Origin: an uncultured Bacilli bacterium
Lineage (GTDB): Bacteria; Bacillota_I; Bacilli_A; RF39; UBA660
NCBI GenBank assembly: GCA_934119965.1
Contig: CAKOTA010000007.1
Span: 1-58,856 of the forward strand
Reading direction: 5' to 3'
Length of the DNA: 58,856 nt
A program made the translations under genes and the position numbers. This document shows positions 1-8,723 of the stretch, piece after piece. Numbering within the stretch: position 1 is the stretch's first letter; the number at the start of each line of letters is the position of its first letter. The notes beneath the pieces were generated by a model. The model made no database searches. It was given only the letters and a program-made list of their open reading frames with translations, and had not been told where the DNA came from.

Positions 1-2
1 TA

Positions 3-215
3 GTAGCATTATATTTTGAAAAATCAAGAGAAGAACTAGAATACAATACATTAATAGAAGAAGCAAAACAAAATGGTTTTAAACAAGGAATTGAACAAGG
101 ATCTGTAAATAAAAGTATAGAAATAGCTAAAAAAATGCTTAAAAAAAATATGCCAATAGAAGACATAACAGAAATAACTTCATTAACAAAAGAAGAAATA
201 GAAAAATTAAAGTAA
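3..215 (+). CDS. C-terminal end of Rpn-family nuclease/transposase-like protein (5' truncated by window edge)
   Basis: An open frame enters from the left edge and stops at TAA 213-215, giving about 70 residues. It contains the low-complexity linker GFKQGIEQG followed by KKMLKKNMPIEDITEITSL and a closing EEIEKLK. This tail is typical of Rpn recombination-promoting nucleases (PD-(D/E)XK transposase-like family), in which a variable KGIEQG linker precedes a small helical domain ending in a 'gl(s/t)xeEIekL' motif. The catalytic N-terminal domain lies outside the window, so activity cannot be judged. The family assignment rests only on the tail. Confidence 0.6.
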   Translation, partial: VALYFEKSREELEYNTLIEEAKQNGFKQGIEQGSVNKSIEIAKKMLKKNMPIEDITEITSLTKEEIEKLK

Positions 216-236
216 CACTAGAAATGTTACTTTTTC
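211..236 (+). terminator. Rho-independent terminator after the Rpn-like gene
   Basis: A perfect 7-bp stem AGTAACA (211-217) / TGTTACT (225-231) is closed by a 7-nt loop and followed by TTTTCT. It overlaps the stop codon of the upstream gene and separates it from the dus promoter. Confidence 0.75.
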
Positions 237-246
237 TATATATAAA

Positions 247-275
247 TTGAAAAAAACATTAAAATATTATATAAT
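247..275 (+). promoter_or_regulatory. Sigma-A promoter of the dus-lysS-ackA group
   Basis: TTGAAA (247-252) and TATAAT (270-275) are separated by 17 bp, close to the vegetative consensus. It lies 15 bp upstream of the dus start and directly after a terminator. It probably drives the closely spaced genes from dus to ackA. Confidence 0.75.
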
Positions 276-290
276 TAATTAGGTGGTTCT

Positions 291-1262
291 ATGTGGAAAA
301 TAGGAAATGTTGAAATAAAAAATAAAGTAGTTTTAGCCCCTATGGCAGGAATATGTGATAATGCATATAGAACAATCGTAAAAGAAATGGGTGCTGGACT
401 CATATGTGCAGAAATGGTTTCAGATAAAGCTATATATTATAACTCAAAAAAAACAATAGATATGCTCTATATGAGTGAAGAAGAAAGACCAATAAGTCAA
501 CAAATATTTGGTAGTGATATTGACTCATTTGTTTACGCAGCAAAATATATTGAAAAAAATATGAAACCAGACATAATAGATATAAATATGGGATGCCCTG
601 TTCCTAAAGTAGCGCTTAGAGCTCAAGCAGGAAGTGCTCTATTAAAAAGCCCTGAAAAAGTATACGAAATTGTAAAAGCAGTAGTTGAAACAGTAAATGT
701 TCCAGTAACAGTAAAAATTAGAAGTGGCTGGGATAGCAATAATATAAATGCTGTCCAAATAGCTAAATTAATAGAAAAAGCAGGAGCAAGTGCTATTACA
801 ATTCACGCAAGAACAAGAGCACAAGGTTATTCTAGAAAAGCAGATTGGAATATCATAAAACAAGTAAAAGAAAATGTTAACATTCCAGTAATCGGAAATG
901 GCGATATAAAAACTTGCTATGACGCGAAAAGAATGATTGAAGAAACAAACTGTGATGCTGTAATGATAGGTAGAGGCTGCATTGGTAATCCCTGGTTAAT
1001 AAAAGAAACAGTAGAATATTTAGAAAATAATAAAGTAATAACTAAACCAACATCTTTAGATAGAATCAATATGATATTAGAACACTTAGATAGACTAATA
1101 AAAACAAAATCAGAAAAACAAGCATTATTAGAAATAAGAACTCATATTGGTTATTATTTAAAAACAGTCCCTAATTCAAGTGAATTAAAAAATAACATTT
1201 TCAAAACAAAAGATATTAATGAACTAAGAAAACTATTAGAAGAATTTAAAGGTGAAATATGA
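291..1262 (+). CDS. dusB: tRNA-dihydrouridine synthase (DusB type)
   Basis: FMN-dependent enzyme that reduces specific uridines in the tRNA D-loop to dihydrouridine, using NADPH, in the cytosol. The 323-residue protein shows the TIM-barrel start LAPMAGICDNAYR near residue 15, and NMGCPVPKV near residue 100, which carries the family's catalytic cysteine. Further on are the phosphate-binding region IGNGDI and the IGRGCIGNPW signature. Length is normal for the family. The ATG follows an AGGTGG ribosome binding site. The stop overlaps the next start by 4 bases (ATGA), indicating translational coupling. In Bacillus a dus gene also lies just upstream of lysS. Confidence 0.93.
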   Translation: MWKIGNVEIKNKVVLAPMAGICDNAYRTIVKEMGAGLICAEMVSDKAIYYNSKKTIDMLYMSEEERPISQQIFGSDIDSFVYAAKYIEKNMKPDIIDINMGCPVPKVALRAQAGSALLKSPEKVYEIVKAVVETVNVPVTVKIRSGWDSNNINAVQIAKLIEKAGASAITIHARTRAQGYSRKADWNIIKQVKENVNIPVIGNGDIKTCYDAKRMIEETNCDAVMIGRGCIGNPWLIKETVEYLENNKVITKPTSLDRINMILEHLDRLIKTKSEKQALLEIRTHIGYYLKTVPNSSELKNNIFKTKDINELRKLLEEFKGEI

Positions 1263-1825
1263 AATTTAAAAGATTTAGCGCATATATGATAGACATACTA
1301 TTAGTAGGAATAATATTACTAGTATTAAAAAATATAGTGCCAATAAAACAAAATAAAGAATTGAATCAAAATATGATGGAAATAACAGAACAATTTTTAA
1401 ACAAAGAAATCAGTATTAGTGAATATTATAATGAATTTTCTGTTACAAACTATAATCAAGATAGAAATAATGTAATTTTATTAGGATTTAATACATTGAT
1501 AGTGATATTTTACTTTATAATAATTCCAATAATAACAAAAGGTTATACATTAGGAATGTATATTACAGGAATAAAATATGAAGGACAAATTAATATTAAA
1601 AACCTATTCTTAAGAAACATAATAACAACAGGAATACTACAAATGATAGTATCTTTAATACTTGTATATTTAGTAAATAATAAAATATATCTAACAATTT
1701 CATTATTTTTAGGAATAATTCAATTATTACTAGTAATTATAAGTGCATTTATGATATCATATAGGAAAGATTTAAAAGGAATTCAAGATATAATAAGCAA
1801 TATTAATATAATAGAGGTGAAATAA
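1259..1825 (+). CDS. RDD family membrane protein
   Basis: 188-residue membrane protein of unknown biochemical role. It begins RFSAYMIDILL, the R and D pattern that names RDD proteins, and has about four hydrophobic segments: near residues 10-25, 72-92, 118-140 and 145-167. The loop with TLGMYITGIKY fits the usual RDD 'tlGk.l.gikv' segment. It overlaps dus by 4 bases and lysS by 1 base, so the three are co-translated. RDD proteins are sometimes linked to transport, but nothing here shows a substrate. Confidence 0.8.
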   Translation: MKFKRFSAYMIDILLVGIILLVLKNIVPIKQNKELNQNMMEITEQFLNKEISISEYYNEFSVTNYNQDRNNVILLGFNTLIVIFYFIIIPIITKGYTLGMYITGIKYEGQINIKNLFLRNIITTGILQMIVSLILVYLVNNKIYLTISLFLGIIQLLLVIISAFMISYRKDLKGIQDIISNINIIEVK

Positions 1826-3300
1826 TGAAAGAATATTCAGAACAAGAATTAGTAAGAAGAGAAAAATTAAATGAAATTAAAAATTATTGTAATCCATATC
1901 CTGAAAAATATGAAAGAACTTATACATTAAAAGAAGTAAAAGCTTTAGAAGATGGAACAGACAATGTAAGTATTGCCGGTAGAATCATTTTTATGAGAAA
2001 AATGGGAAAACTAAGTTTTGTTAGAATTAGAGACTTAGAAGGTGATATGCAACTAGAATTTAAAGTTGATTTGATAGGAGAAGAAAAATATGCTTTCTTC
2101 AAAAAACAAATTGACTCTGGAGATTTTATTGGAGCAAGAGGAGAAATATTTACTACTCAAACAGGAGAAAAAACTTTAAGAGTTCATAGCTTTGAATTTT
2201 TAGGGAAAGCCTTAAGACCGTTACCAGAAAAATTCCATGGACTAGTTGATACTGAAATTAAATATAGACAAAGATATGTAGATTTAATAACAAATGAAGA
2301 ATCAAGAAAAGTTTTTTTAGGAAGAAGTAAATTTTATGCTTTTCTACATAAATATTTAGGAGAAAATGGTTTTTTACAAGTAGAAACACCAATTGTTCAA
2401 ACTGCAGTATGTGGAGCAAGTGCTAAACCATTTTATACTCACCATAATGCTTTAGACTTAGATTGTAATTTAAGAATTGCCCCTGAAACTTACTTAAAAC
2501 AATGTATAGCAGGTGGATTTGATAGAGTGTATGAAGTCGCTAAATGTTTTAGAAATGAAGGAATGGATTCAGAACACTTACAAGAATTTACACAAGTAGA
2601 ATGGTATGTATCATATTGGAATTTTGAAGACAATATAAAATTTTATACAAAATTTATAAGAGAATTATTAATGGAATTAATAGGAACAACAACAATTGAA
2701 TACCAAGGAAAAACATTAGACTTTGGTAAAGAAAAATGGAATAGAATTAATTATTGTGAAGAAATGGAAAAAATATTTGAATTTGATTTCTTAAGTATTG
2801 ATGATCCACAAGAATTAAAAAATAAAATTATTGAAAAAGGATTATTTAGTAAAGAAGACCTAGAAGACTATAAATCATTAAGTCAAATAATAGATTTTGT
2901 CTATAAAAGAAAAATAAGAGAAGGAATTGTTGATCCAACAATTATATATAATTATCCAGCAGTATTAATACCACTTGCTAGAAGAAATGATGAAGATCCT
3001 AGAAGAATAGATGTATTCCAAGTTGTAGCAGCAGGAACAGAATTATGTAAAGCATATTCTGAATTAGTAAATCCAATTGAACAAAGAGCTTCATTTGAAG
3101 ACCAATTAAAAGCTAAAGCTCAAGGTGATGATGAAACTATGGATTTAGATGAAGATTTCTTACTTGCTATGGAACAAGGAATGCCACCTATATCTGGACT
3201 TGGTTTTGGTATTGATAGACTTATGATGCTTATATATAATGTACCATCAGTAAGAGATGTTGTCTTATTTCCAATGATGAAACCTGTGGATAAAGATTAA
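1825..3300 (+). CDS. lysS: Lysyl-tRNA synthetase, class II
   Basis: Charges tRNA-Lys with lysine using ATP, in the cytosol. The 491-residue length is typical. An OB-fold anticodon-binding domain comes first (VSIAGRI, GDFIGARGEIF, about residues 45-140). The catalytic core follows: motif 1 around KYRQRYVDLI, THHNALD, LRIAPETYLK, motif 2 around VAKCFRNEGM, and motif 3 GLGFGIDRLMML near the C-terminus. The stretch after FRNEGM reads DSEHLQEFTQ rather than the more common STRHNPEFT, so the enzyme is somewhat divergent within its family, but the motif residues remain. Confidence 0.95.
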   Translation: MKEYSEQELVRREKLNEIKNYCNPYPEKYERTYTLKEVKALEDGTDNVSIAGRIIFMRKMGKLSFVRIRDLEGDMQLEFKVDLIGEEKYAFFKKQIDSGDFIGARGEIFTTQTGEKTLRVHSFEFLGKALRPLPEKFHGLVDTEIKYRQRYVDLITNEESRKVFLGRSKFYAFLHKYLGENGFLQVETPIVQTAVCGASAKPFYTHHNALDLDCNLRIAPETYLKQCIAGGFDRVYEVAKCFRNEGMDSEHLQEFTQVEWYVSYWNFEDNIKFYTKFIRELLMELIGTTTIEYQGKTLDFGKEKWNRINYCEEMEKIFEFDFLSIDDPQELKNKIIEKGLFSKEDLEDYKSLSQIIDFVYKRKIREGIVDPTIIYNYPAVLIPLARRNDEDPRRIDVFQVVAAGTELCKAYSELVNPIEQRASFEDQLKAKAQGDDETMDLDEDFLLAMEQGMPPISGLGFGIDRLMMLIYNVPSVRDVVLFPMMKPVDKD

Positions 3301-3301
3301 T

Positions 3302-3832
3302 ATGAATATATTTGTACTTAGACACGGAGAAACTAATGAAAATATTACTGGAATGATGCAAGGTGATATGGATACACTTTTAAATGAAAAAGGGTGTGAA
3401 CAAGCTTTAGCGGTCAGAAACAAAGTATTAGAAAGTAATATTGATTTGGTAATATCATCTCCAAGAAAAAGAGCAATAAAAACAGCTGAGTTAGCAGCTC
3501 CAAATATTCCTTTAATTATCGATGATAGATTAAGAAGTAGAAATCACGGAGAATTTGAAGGAAAAAGAAGAGATGAAATAAATATAAGTGATTATTGGAA
3601 TATAAAGAAAAATATTCAATATATTAAAGCAGAATCTGTTAAAGATTTATTTGATAGAGTTGAATCATTATTAAAAGACATAAAAGAAAAATATAGTGAT
3701 AAAAATGTTTTATTAGTTACACATAGTGGTATAACTAGAGTATTGTATTACTATTTTAATGGTATACCAGACGATGGTGATTTATTAGAATATACATCAC
3801 ATAATTGCTCATTTGAACATTATGTATTATAG
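3302..3832 (+). CDS. Histidine phosphatase family protein (phosphoglycerate-mutase-like)
   Basis: 176-residue cytosolic phosphatase of the PhoE/CobC-like branch. The phosphohistidine motif LRHGETNEN is at the extreme N-terminus, a second arginine is in SSPRKRAIKTAE, and the second active-site histidine is in LLVTHSGITRVL near residue 140. It starts one base after the lysS stop and is followed 14 bases later by ackA, so it belongs to the same transcription unit. The substrate cannot be read from sequence; this superfamily acts on many small phosphoesters. Confidence 0.85.
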   Translation: MNIFVLRHGETNENITGMMQGDMDTLLNEKGCEQALAVRNKVLESNIDLVISSPRKRAIKTAELAAPNIPLIIDDRLRSRNHGEFEGKRRDEINISDYWNIKKNIQYIKAESVKDLFDRVESLLKDIKEKYSDKNVLLVTHSGITRVLYYYFNGIPDDGDLLEYTSHNCSFEHYVL

Positions 3833-3846
3833 AAAGAAGGATTTAT

Positions 3847-5022
3847 ATGAAAATATTAACAATTAATGCGGGTAGTTCTTCTATGAAATTTTCAGTAATA
3901 GAATTACCAGAAGAAAAGGAATTAATTAATGGTTATTTCCAAAGAATAGGATTAGATAATAGTTTCTATGATGTAAAAATCAATGGTGAAAAATTACATA
4001 GAGATATTGAATTACCTAACCATTTAGTTGCACTAGAATGTATCAAAAAAGAAATAGTAGAACTAGGAGTTGTATCTGATTTATCTGAAATAGATGGAAT
4101 TGGGCATAGATTAGTACATGGGGGAGAAAAATATAAAGAAAGTGTTATCATTGATGATGAAGTATTAGCAACATGTGAAAAATTTAAGAAATTAGCAAAA
4201 CTTCATATGCCAGCAATGTTATCTTGTATTGATGCTTCAAAAGAAGCTTTCCCAAATACTCCAATGGTAGCTGTATTTGATACTGCTTTTCATCAATCAA
4301 TGAAACCAGTTAACTTTATGTATGCTCTACCTTATGATTGGTATACAAACTATGGTGTTAGAAAATATGGTTTCCACGGAACTTCACACAGATTTATCAA
4401 TAGAGAAATTAGTAATTATTTAAATAGAAATGATTTAAAAGTAATTTCTTGCCATATCGGTAGTGGAGCAAGCATTTGCGCAATAGATAGTGGAAAAGTA
4501 GTAGATACATCTATGGGATTTAGCCCAATTACAGGAATAATGATGGGAACTCGTCCAGGAGATGTAGATCCAAGTGTTATCCAATATATAATGGATGAAG
4601 CAGGTATGTCATTAGATGATGTAATGACAGTATTTAATAAAAAAAGTGGTTTAGAAGGTATATGTGGTAAATCAGATTCAAGAGATGTTGAAGATGGAAT
4701 TAAAGCCGGCGATGAAAGATGTATTTTGGCTCAAGATATGTATACTTGGAAAATTGCTAATTATGTAGCAATGTACAATAATATGTTAAATGGTGCCGAT
4801 GCAATCGTTTTAACAGCTGGATTAGGAGAAAATTCTATTCAAACAAGAATTGATATTTTAAATAAACTAGAATCACTAGGAATCAAAATAGATTTAGAAG
4901 CAAACAATTTTAGAGGAGAATTTAGAAAAATTAGTACTGAAGATTCTAAAATACCAGTATATGTAATACCAACAAATGAAGAATTAATGATTGCCCTAGA
5001 TACTTATGAATTAGTAAAGTAA
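3847..5022 (+). CDS. ackA: Acetate kinase
   Basis: Interconverts acetyl phosphate and acetate with ADP/ATP; the ATP-forming step of acetate fermentation. The 391-residue protein has the ASKHA fold signatures: INAGSSSMKF at the N-terminus, VFDTAFHQSM, GFHGTSHR, HIGSGASICA and GENS near the C-terminus. A good GAAGGA ribosome binding site precedes the ATG. Its usual partner, a phosphotransacetylase, is represented elsewhere in the window by pduL (21192-21752), so the pathway acetyl-CoA to acetyl phosphate to acetate can be assembled from this window. Confidence 0.96.
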   Translation: MKILTINAGSSSMKFSVIELPEEKELINGYFQRIGLDNSFYDVKINGEKLHRDIELPNHLVALECIKKEIVELGVVSDLSEIDGIGHRLVHGGEKYKESVIIDDEVLATCEKFKKLAKLHMPAMLSCIDASKEAFPNTPMVAVFDTAFHQSMKPVNFMYALPYDWYTNYGVRKYGFHGTSHRFINREISNYLNRNDLKVISCHIGSGASICAIDSGKVVDTSMGFSPITGIMMGTRPGDVDPSVIQYIMDEAGMSLDDVMTVFNKKSGLEGICGKSDSRDVEDGIKAGDERCILAQDMYTWKIANYVAMYNNMLNGADAIVLTAGLGENSIQTRIDILNKLESLGIKIDLEANNFRGEFRKISTEDSKIPVYVIPTNEELMIALDTYELVK

Positions 5023-5051
5023 ATCAATGTAAAAATTGATTTCTTTTTTTT
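5021..5051 (+). terminator. Rho-independent terminator after ackA
   Basis: Perfect 8-bp stem AAATCAAT (5021-5028) / ATTGATTT (5035-5042) with a 6-nt loop, followed by C and a long T run. Confidence 0.85.
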
Positions 5052-5058
5052 CATTTAA

Positions 5059-5088
5059 TTGACTATAATGCCTATTTATTGATATAAT
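5059..5088 (+). promoter_or_regulatory. Sigma-A promoter of nrnA
   Basis: TTGACT (5059-5064) and TATAAT (5083-5088) with an 18-bp spacer, placed between the ackA terminator and the nrnA start. Confidence 0.7.
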
Positions 5089-5112
5089 TTTAATATAGGA
5101 AGCTGTGATAAA

Positions 5113-6075
5113 ATGAATAAAGTATATAAAAAAATATATAATAAAATAAAAAAATATAATCGGATTGTAATAGCTCGTCATGTTGGAGCAGATCCTGATG
5201 CCTTAGGATCTAGTTTAGGGCTTAAAGAAATAATAAAAGCAACTTTCCCAGAAAAAGAAGTATATGTAGTTGGATATCCAGCTAGTAAATTTAAATATAT
5301 TGGGGAATTGGATAAATTTAATGAAGAATATTATAATAATTCACTACTTATAGTTACTGATACCCCAGATAGAGCTAGAATTGATGGTGTAGATCCAAGA
5401 AGATTTGAGTGTTCTATTAAAATAGATCATCATCCATTTATTGAAAGTGTATGTGATATTGAATGGGTTGATGATACTGCATCTAGTGCTTCACAATTAA
5501 TAATGGAACTAACTTTCAACACTAAATTAGTTATGACATTAGAAGCAGCTAAAAAATTATATATTGGATTAGTAGCTGATACAAATAGATTTTTATTTTA
5601 CTATACAACACCTAAAACTTTTAGTTTAGTTTCTAGATTAATTGAAGAAACTAACTTAGACTTCTCAGAACTATATGATGAATTATATATGCGACCACTA
5701 AAAGAAATAAAATTCAAAGGTTATATTGCTAACAACTTAAAAGTAACACCTAATGGTTTTGGTTATTTAGAAATAACACAAGATATATTAGACGAATATG
5801 AAGTTGATGCTGCAACAGCAGGAAATATGGTTAATGATTTTAATTATATTGATGAAGTATATAGTTGGGGAATTTTTTCTGTCGATAAACAAAATAACAA
5901 TATAAGGGGATCTATTAGATCAAGAGGACCAATTATCAACGAAATAGCTAGTCATTATAATGGTGGTGGTCATATATATGCTAGTGGAGTTAGAGTGAAG
6001 AATTTCGAAGAGGTAGAATCATTAATTAATGATTTAGATATAGCTTGTAAGGAATATAGAGAAAAACAAAAATAA
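5113..6075 (+). CDS. nrnA: DHH/DHHA1 phosphoesterase, oligoribonuclease NrnA type
   Basis: Predicted cytosolic enzyme that degrades short oligoribonucleotides and, in characterised relatives, removes the 3' phosphate of pAp. The 320-residue protein carries the DHH-family metal ligands: ARHVGADPDALGS near residue 22, VTDTPD near residue 78, IDHHPF near residue 103, and the DHHA1 signature NGGGHIYASGV near residue 285. Length and motif order match NrnA. It is a single-gene unit with its own promoter and a bidirectional terminator. Confidence 0.9.
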   Translation: MNKVYKKIYNKIKKYNRIVIARHVGADPDALGSSLGLKEIIKATFPEKEVYVVGYPASKFKYIGELDKFNEEYYNNSLLIVTDTPDRARIDGVDPRRFECSIKIDHHPFIESVCDIEWVDDTASSASQLIMELTFNTKLVMTLEAAKKLYIGLVADTNRFLFYYTTPKTFSLVSRLIEETNLDFSELYDELYMRPLKEIKFKGYIANNLKVTPNGFGYLEITQDILDEYEVDAATAGNMVNDFNYIDEVYSWGIFSVDKQNNNIRGSIRSRGPIINEIASHYNGGGHIYASGVRVKNFEEVESLINDLDIACKEYREKQK

Positions 6076-6085
6076 AATTTTACTA

Positions 6086-6112
6086 AAAAAGCAAGATTTA
6101 ATCTTGCTTTTT
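6086..6112. terminator. Bidirectional terminator between nrnA and the endolysin-like gene
   Basis: A 12-bp perfect stem AAAAAGCAAGAT (6086-6097) / ATCTTGCTTTTT (6101-6112) with loop TTA. Both strands end in a T run, so it serves the convergent genes nrnA and the M23 peptidase; its loop is the peptidase stop codon. Confidence 0.85.
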
Positions 6113-7003
6113 GATATATAAAGATTCACCTTCATATAATTTTAAATAGTAATAATCTTCTTTAGAACAAGTAAATATTAGTTTATAGTTATCATCTTTA
6201 GTAGGAATTTCTATAATTTTTTTACCTATAAACTGAATCCAACTTTCATCTTTTTTACTTGCGACATATCCAGTAACATTAGTATTAGTTTTAATCTTAT
6301 ACCAAGTATAAATATCACTATCAACTACATCTAAAACATCATATATTTCATCAAGATAAACATTTCCGATATCATTACTATCAGTACTAGAATTTTCTCT
6401 AATATTGATAACATCAACTAAGATTTTAATTTGATCAACATCATTATTTATTTCATTGCTTTGAGATATGTAACTTCCACTGATACTTCCATCTGCAAAT
6501 CCTCTAGGGTTAATAAAATTACCACTAGAATCTGTTATTTCAATATGGACATGACTACCATAAGTAGAATCGTTAAAACTTTTACTTGATAAAACTAAAC
6601 CAGTATTTCCTTGATGACCTAATACTTGATTTGGATATATAATATCACCTATATTAACTACAACATCATTTAAATGACATAATTTAATTATATAAGTTTC
6701 ATTATTATAAATTGTTTCTAAATGAACTTGATTTCCACCTAATTCTTCACCATACATTGGAACAACTTTACCAGTTATTGAAACACAATTATATATATTC
6801 CCACTACGCCAATTATTTTGATTATTTAAAAATTCATTATAATTAATACTGTCTTCGTGTGATTTGAATTTATTTATAACATTAATAACTTTGCAAGTAC
6901 TATTTATAGATACATCAGATAAATGATCGCCTGCATAATCTTCCGCACTTATATGATTAGAAAAACTATTAGTTAATATTCTTTCGCTACCTAGATATGT
7001 CAT
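6098..7003 (-). CDS. M23-family peptidase with SH3 domain, endolysin-like
   Basis: 301-residue predicted peptidoglycan endopeptidase. The M23 (LytM-like) core shows IKLCHLNDVVV, GHQGNTG and the metal-binding SHVHIEI; the N-terminal HISAED near residues 17-22 may supply the first zinc ligands. A bacterial SH3 domain follows (VDVINIREN, about residues 192-258), a usual cell-wall-binding module. No signal peptide is visible. A wall hydrolase without an export signal, preceded by a small holin-like membrane protein, is the layout of a phage lysis cassette. No other phage genes are near. Start chosen because AAGGTAATT precedes the ATG. Confidence 0.82.
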   Translation of the reverse strand: MTYLGSERILTNSFSNHISAEDYAGDHLSDVSINSTCKVINVINKFKSHEDSINYNEFLNNQNNWRSGNIYNCVSITGKVVPMYGEELGGNQVHLETIYNNETYIIKLCHLNDVVVNIGDIIYPNQVLGHQGNTGLVLSSKSFNDSTYGSHVHIEITDSSGNFINPRGFADGSISGSYISQSNEINNDVDQIKILVDVINIRENSSTDSNDIGNVYLDEIYDVLDVVDSDIYTWYKIKTNTNVTGYVASKKDESWIQFIGKKIIEIPTKDDNYKLIFTCSKEDYYYLKLYEGESLYIKKQD

Positions 7004-7005
7004 AA

Positions 7006-7350
7006 TTACCTTTTAATTTCATTTTTTTTAGAAATAGTTATGTTGTCATCTATTGATGTTGGATTGTAGTTAATAAGATTTTGCTTTTTAAGAGCAGTAT
7101 AAATAGCTGAAGCACCAATAAAACTAAATAGGGCTACCCAACAACCATCAGTCCATTTAATATCGTAAAATGTAATACAAAAGGGTATTCCTAACATAAA
7201 TGCTAAACAAATATTCATAATCATTACATGACATGATTTTGTTATACATTTAAATGATTTTAGTTTTTGAACCAAAGCCATTAAGATAATACTGAAAACC
7301 ATACTAATACTTAATAACTCTATAAGAAGATCAGGAACAAAATTTTTCAT
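7006..7350 (-). CDS. Small membrane protein, holin-like
   Basis: 114-residue protein with three hydrophobic segments, near residues 8-25, 44-60 and 68-84, and a charged C-terminal tail ending KKNEIKR. I chose the ATG at 7350 because AGAGGTGATTTT lies right before it; a longer frame would begin inside that site. It ends 2 bases before the start of the wall-hydrolase gene, so the two are co-expressed. Size, topology and partner suggest a holin that would let the signal-less hydrolase reach the wall. I recognise no specific holin family, so this is inference. Confidence 0.6.
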   Translation of the reverse strand: MKNFVPDLLIELLSISMVFSIILMALVQKLKSFKCITKSCHVMIMNICLAFMLGIPFCITFYDIKWTDGCWVALFSFIGASAIYTALKKQNLINYNPTSIDDNITISKKNEIKR

Positions 7351-7424
7351 AAAATCACCTCTCATTACTATCTAATATTATATATTCTAGAATAAAAAAA
7401 AAGAATGTTTAATAAACTAAATTA

Positions 7425-7453
7425 TTTATAAAAAAATAGAAATGTGCTATTAT
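7425..7453 (+). promoter_or_regulatory. Possible promoter of the cca-dnaD-nth unit
   Basis: TTTATA (7425-7430) and TATTAT (7448-7453), 17 bp apart, just upstream of the AGGTGGTGA ribosome binding site of the first gene. Both hexamers are imperfect. Confidence 0.4.
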
Positions 7454-7468
7454 ATAGGTGGTGATTGT

Positions 7469-8104
7469 ATGTACGAAGAAGCTCTAGAGATATTGAAAAA
7501 AATAAATATGTTAGGTTATGAAGCTTATATAGTTGGTGGTTATCCAAGAGATAAATATTTGAATATCACAAGTTATGATATTGATATATGTACTAATATG
7601 CCACCAGACATCATTAAAAAAAATTTTAAAGTTACTAAAGATAGTGGATATGGTTCCTTAATAATAGATGGTAAATTTGAAATAACTACATATAGAAGAG
7701 ATATTTATAATAAAAATAGATTTCCTGAAATCGAATATGTTAGTACATTGGAAGAAGATTTAAAAAGAAGAGATTTTATAATCAATACATTATGTATTGA
7801 TTTAAATGGAAACTATATTGATAAATTAAATGCTATAGATGACTTAGATAATAAAATAATTAGAACTATTAAAAATGCAGATATCAGTTTTAAAGAAGAT
7901 CCATTAAGAATAATAAGAGCACTAAGATTTAAAATAGACTTAAATTTTTCTTTAAATGATGATATAATAGAAAGTATTAATAAAAACAAAGAATTATTAA
8001 AAACAATTAGTAATAAAAGAATCGAAAAGGAAATAAATAAATCAAAGAATAAAGAATTAATTTATGAACTTATAGGTGATGTATATGAAAGAAAAAGTAA
8101 TTAA
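7469..8104 (+). CDS. CCA-adding enzyme/poly(A) polymerase-like nucleotidyltransferase, short form
   Basis: 211-residue protein matching the head and neck of class II tRNA nucleotidyltransferases. It has the VGGYPRD loop near residue 22, the metal-binding YDIDICT, the RRDFIINTLC segment and the neck signature EDPLRIIRALRF near residue 143. Bacterial CCA-adding enzymes usually have about 370-450 residues; the body and tail regions that clamp tRNA are largely absent here. The frame stops at TAA and dnaD begins 20 bases before that stop. The start follows AGGTGGTGA. It could be a minimal enzyme or a truncated one. The window holds no second copy. Confidence 0.75.
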   Translation: MYEEALEILKKINMLGYEAYIVGGYPRDKYLNITSYDIDICTNMPPDIIKKNFKVTKDSGYGSLIIDGKFEITTYRRDIYNKNRFPEIEYVSTLEEDLKRRDFIINTLCIDLNGNYIDKLNAIDDLDNKIIRTIKNADISFKEDPLRIIRALRFKIDLNFSLNDDIIESINKNKELLKTISNKRIEKEINKSKNKELIYELIGDVYERKSN

Positions 8105-8723
8105 TATAATTAAAAATAATGATTTGCTAGTTCCTAAATTATTATTATCTAACTATAAAAAATTAAAACTAACATCTGATGAATTAATATTATTAATATA
8201 TATAATTAATGATCGTGATGTAACATTTAATCCCAAAAAAATATCTTCTGAATTGGAATTCAATTTAGAGGAAGTAATGAATTTATTTGAATCATTAATA
8301 ACGAAAGATATATTAAAGTTAGATAATAAAAAGATAGATGGAATTATTACAGAAAATATAAATCTAGATGAATTATATATTAAATTGTCACATTTAATTA
8401 TAAGTGAAAAAGAAGAAGAAAAACCAAGCACAATTTATGATAAATTTGAAGAAAAATTTGGTAGAACTTTATCACCTATGGAATATGCAATTATAGGTGG
8501 TTGGCAAGATTTAAACTATTCTGATGAATTAATACTAATGGCTTTAGATGAGGCTGTATATAATGGTGTTTACAAATTGAATTATATTGATAAAATATTA
8601 TTTGAATGGAATAAAAAAGGTATTAAATCAAGAGAAGACAAAATAAAAAATGACACAGAATTTAAAAATAGAAAATCTGAAAAGAAAGAACTATTAGATT
8701 ATAACTGGCTTGAAGATGAATAA
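8085..8723 (+). CDS. dnaD: DnaD-like replication initiation protein
   Basis: DnaD-type protein that in Bacillus helps load the replicative helicase at restart forks and at oriC. The 212-residue protein has an N-terminal winged-helix-like part (about residues 1-110) and the C-terminal DnaB_2/DnaD domain, with FGRTLSPMEYAIIGGW and the closing KGIKS region near residue 180. The start at 8085 follows TAGGTGAT. It overlaps the upstream nucleotidyltransferase gene by 20 bases and the downstream nth by 8 bases. dnaD-nth adjacency is conserved in Bacillus. Confidence 0.85.
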   Translation: MKEKVINIIKNNDLLVPKLLLSNYKKLKLTSDELILLIYIINDRDVTFNPKKISSELEFNLEEVMNLFESLITKDILKLDNKKIDGIITENINLDELYIKLSHLIISEKEEEKPSTIYDKFEEKFGRTLSPMEYAIIGGWQDLNYSDELILMALDEAVYNGVYKLNYIDKILFEWNKKGIKSREDKIKNDTEFKNRKSEKKELLDYNWLEDE

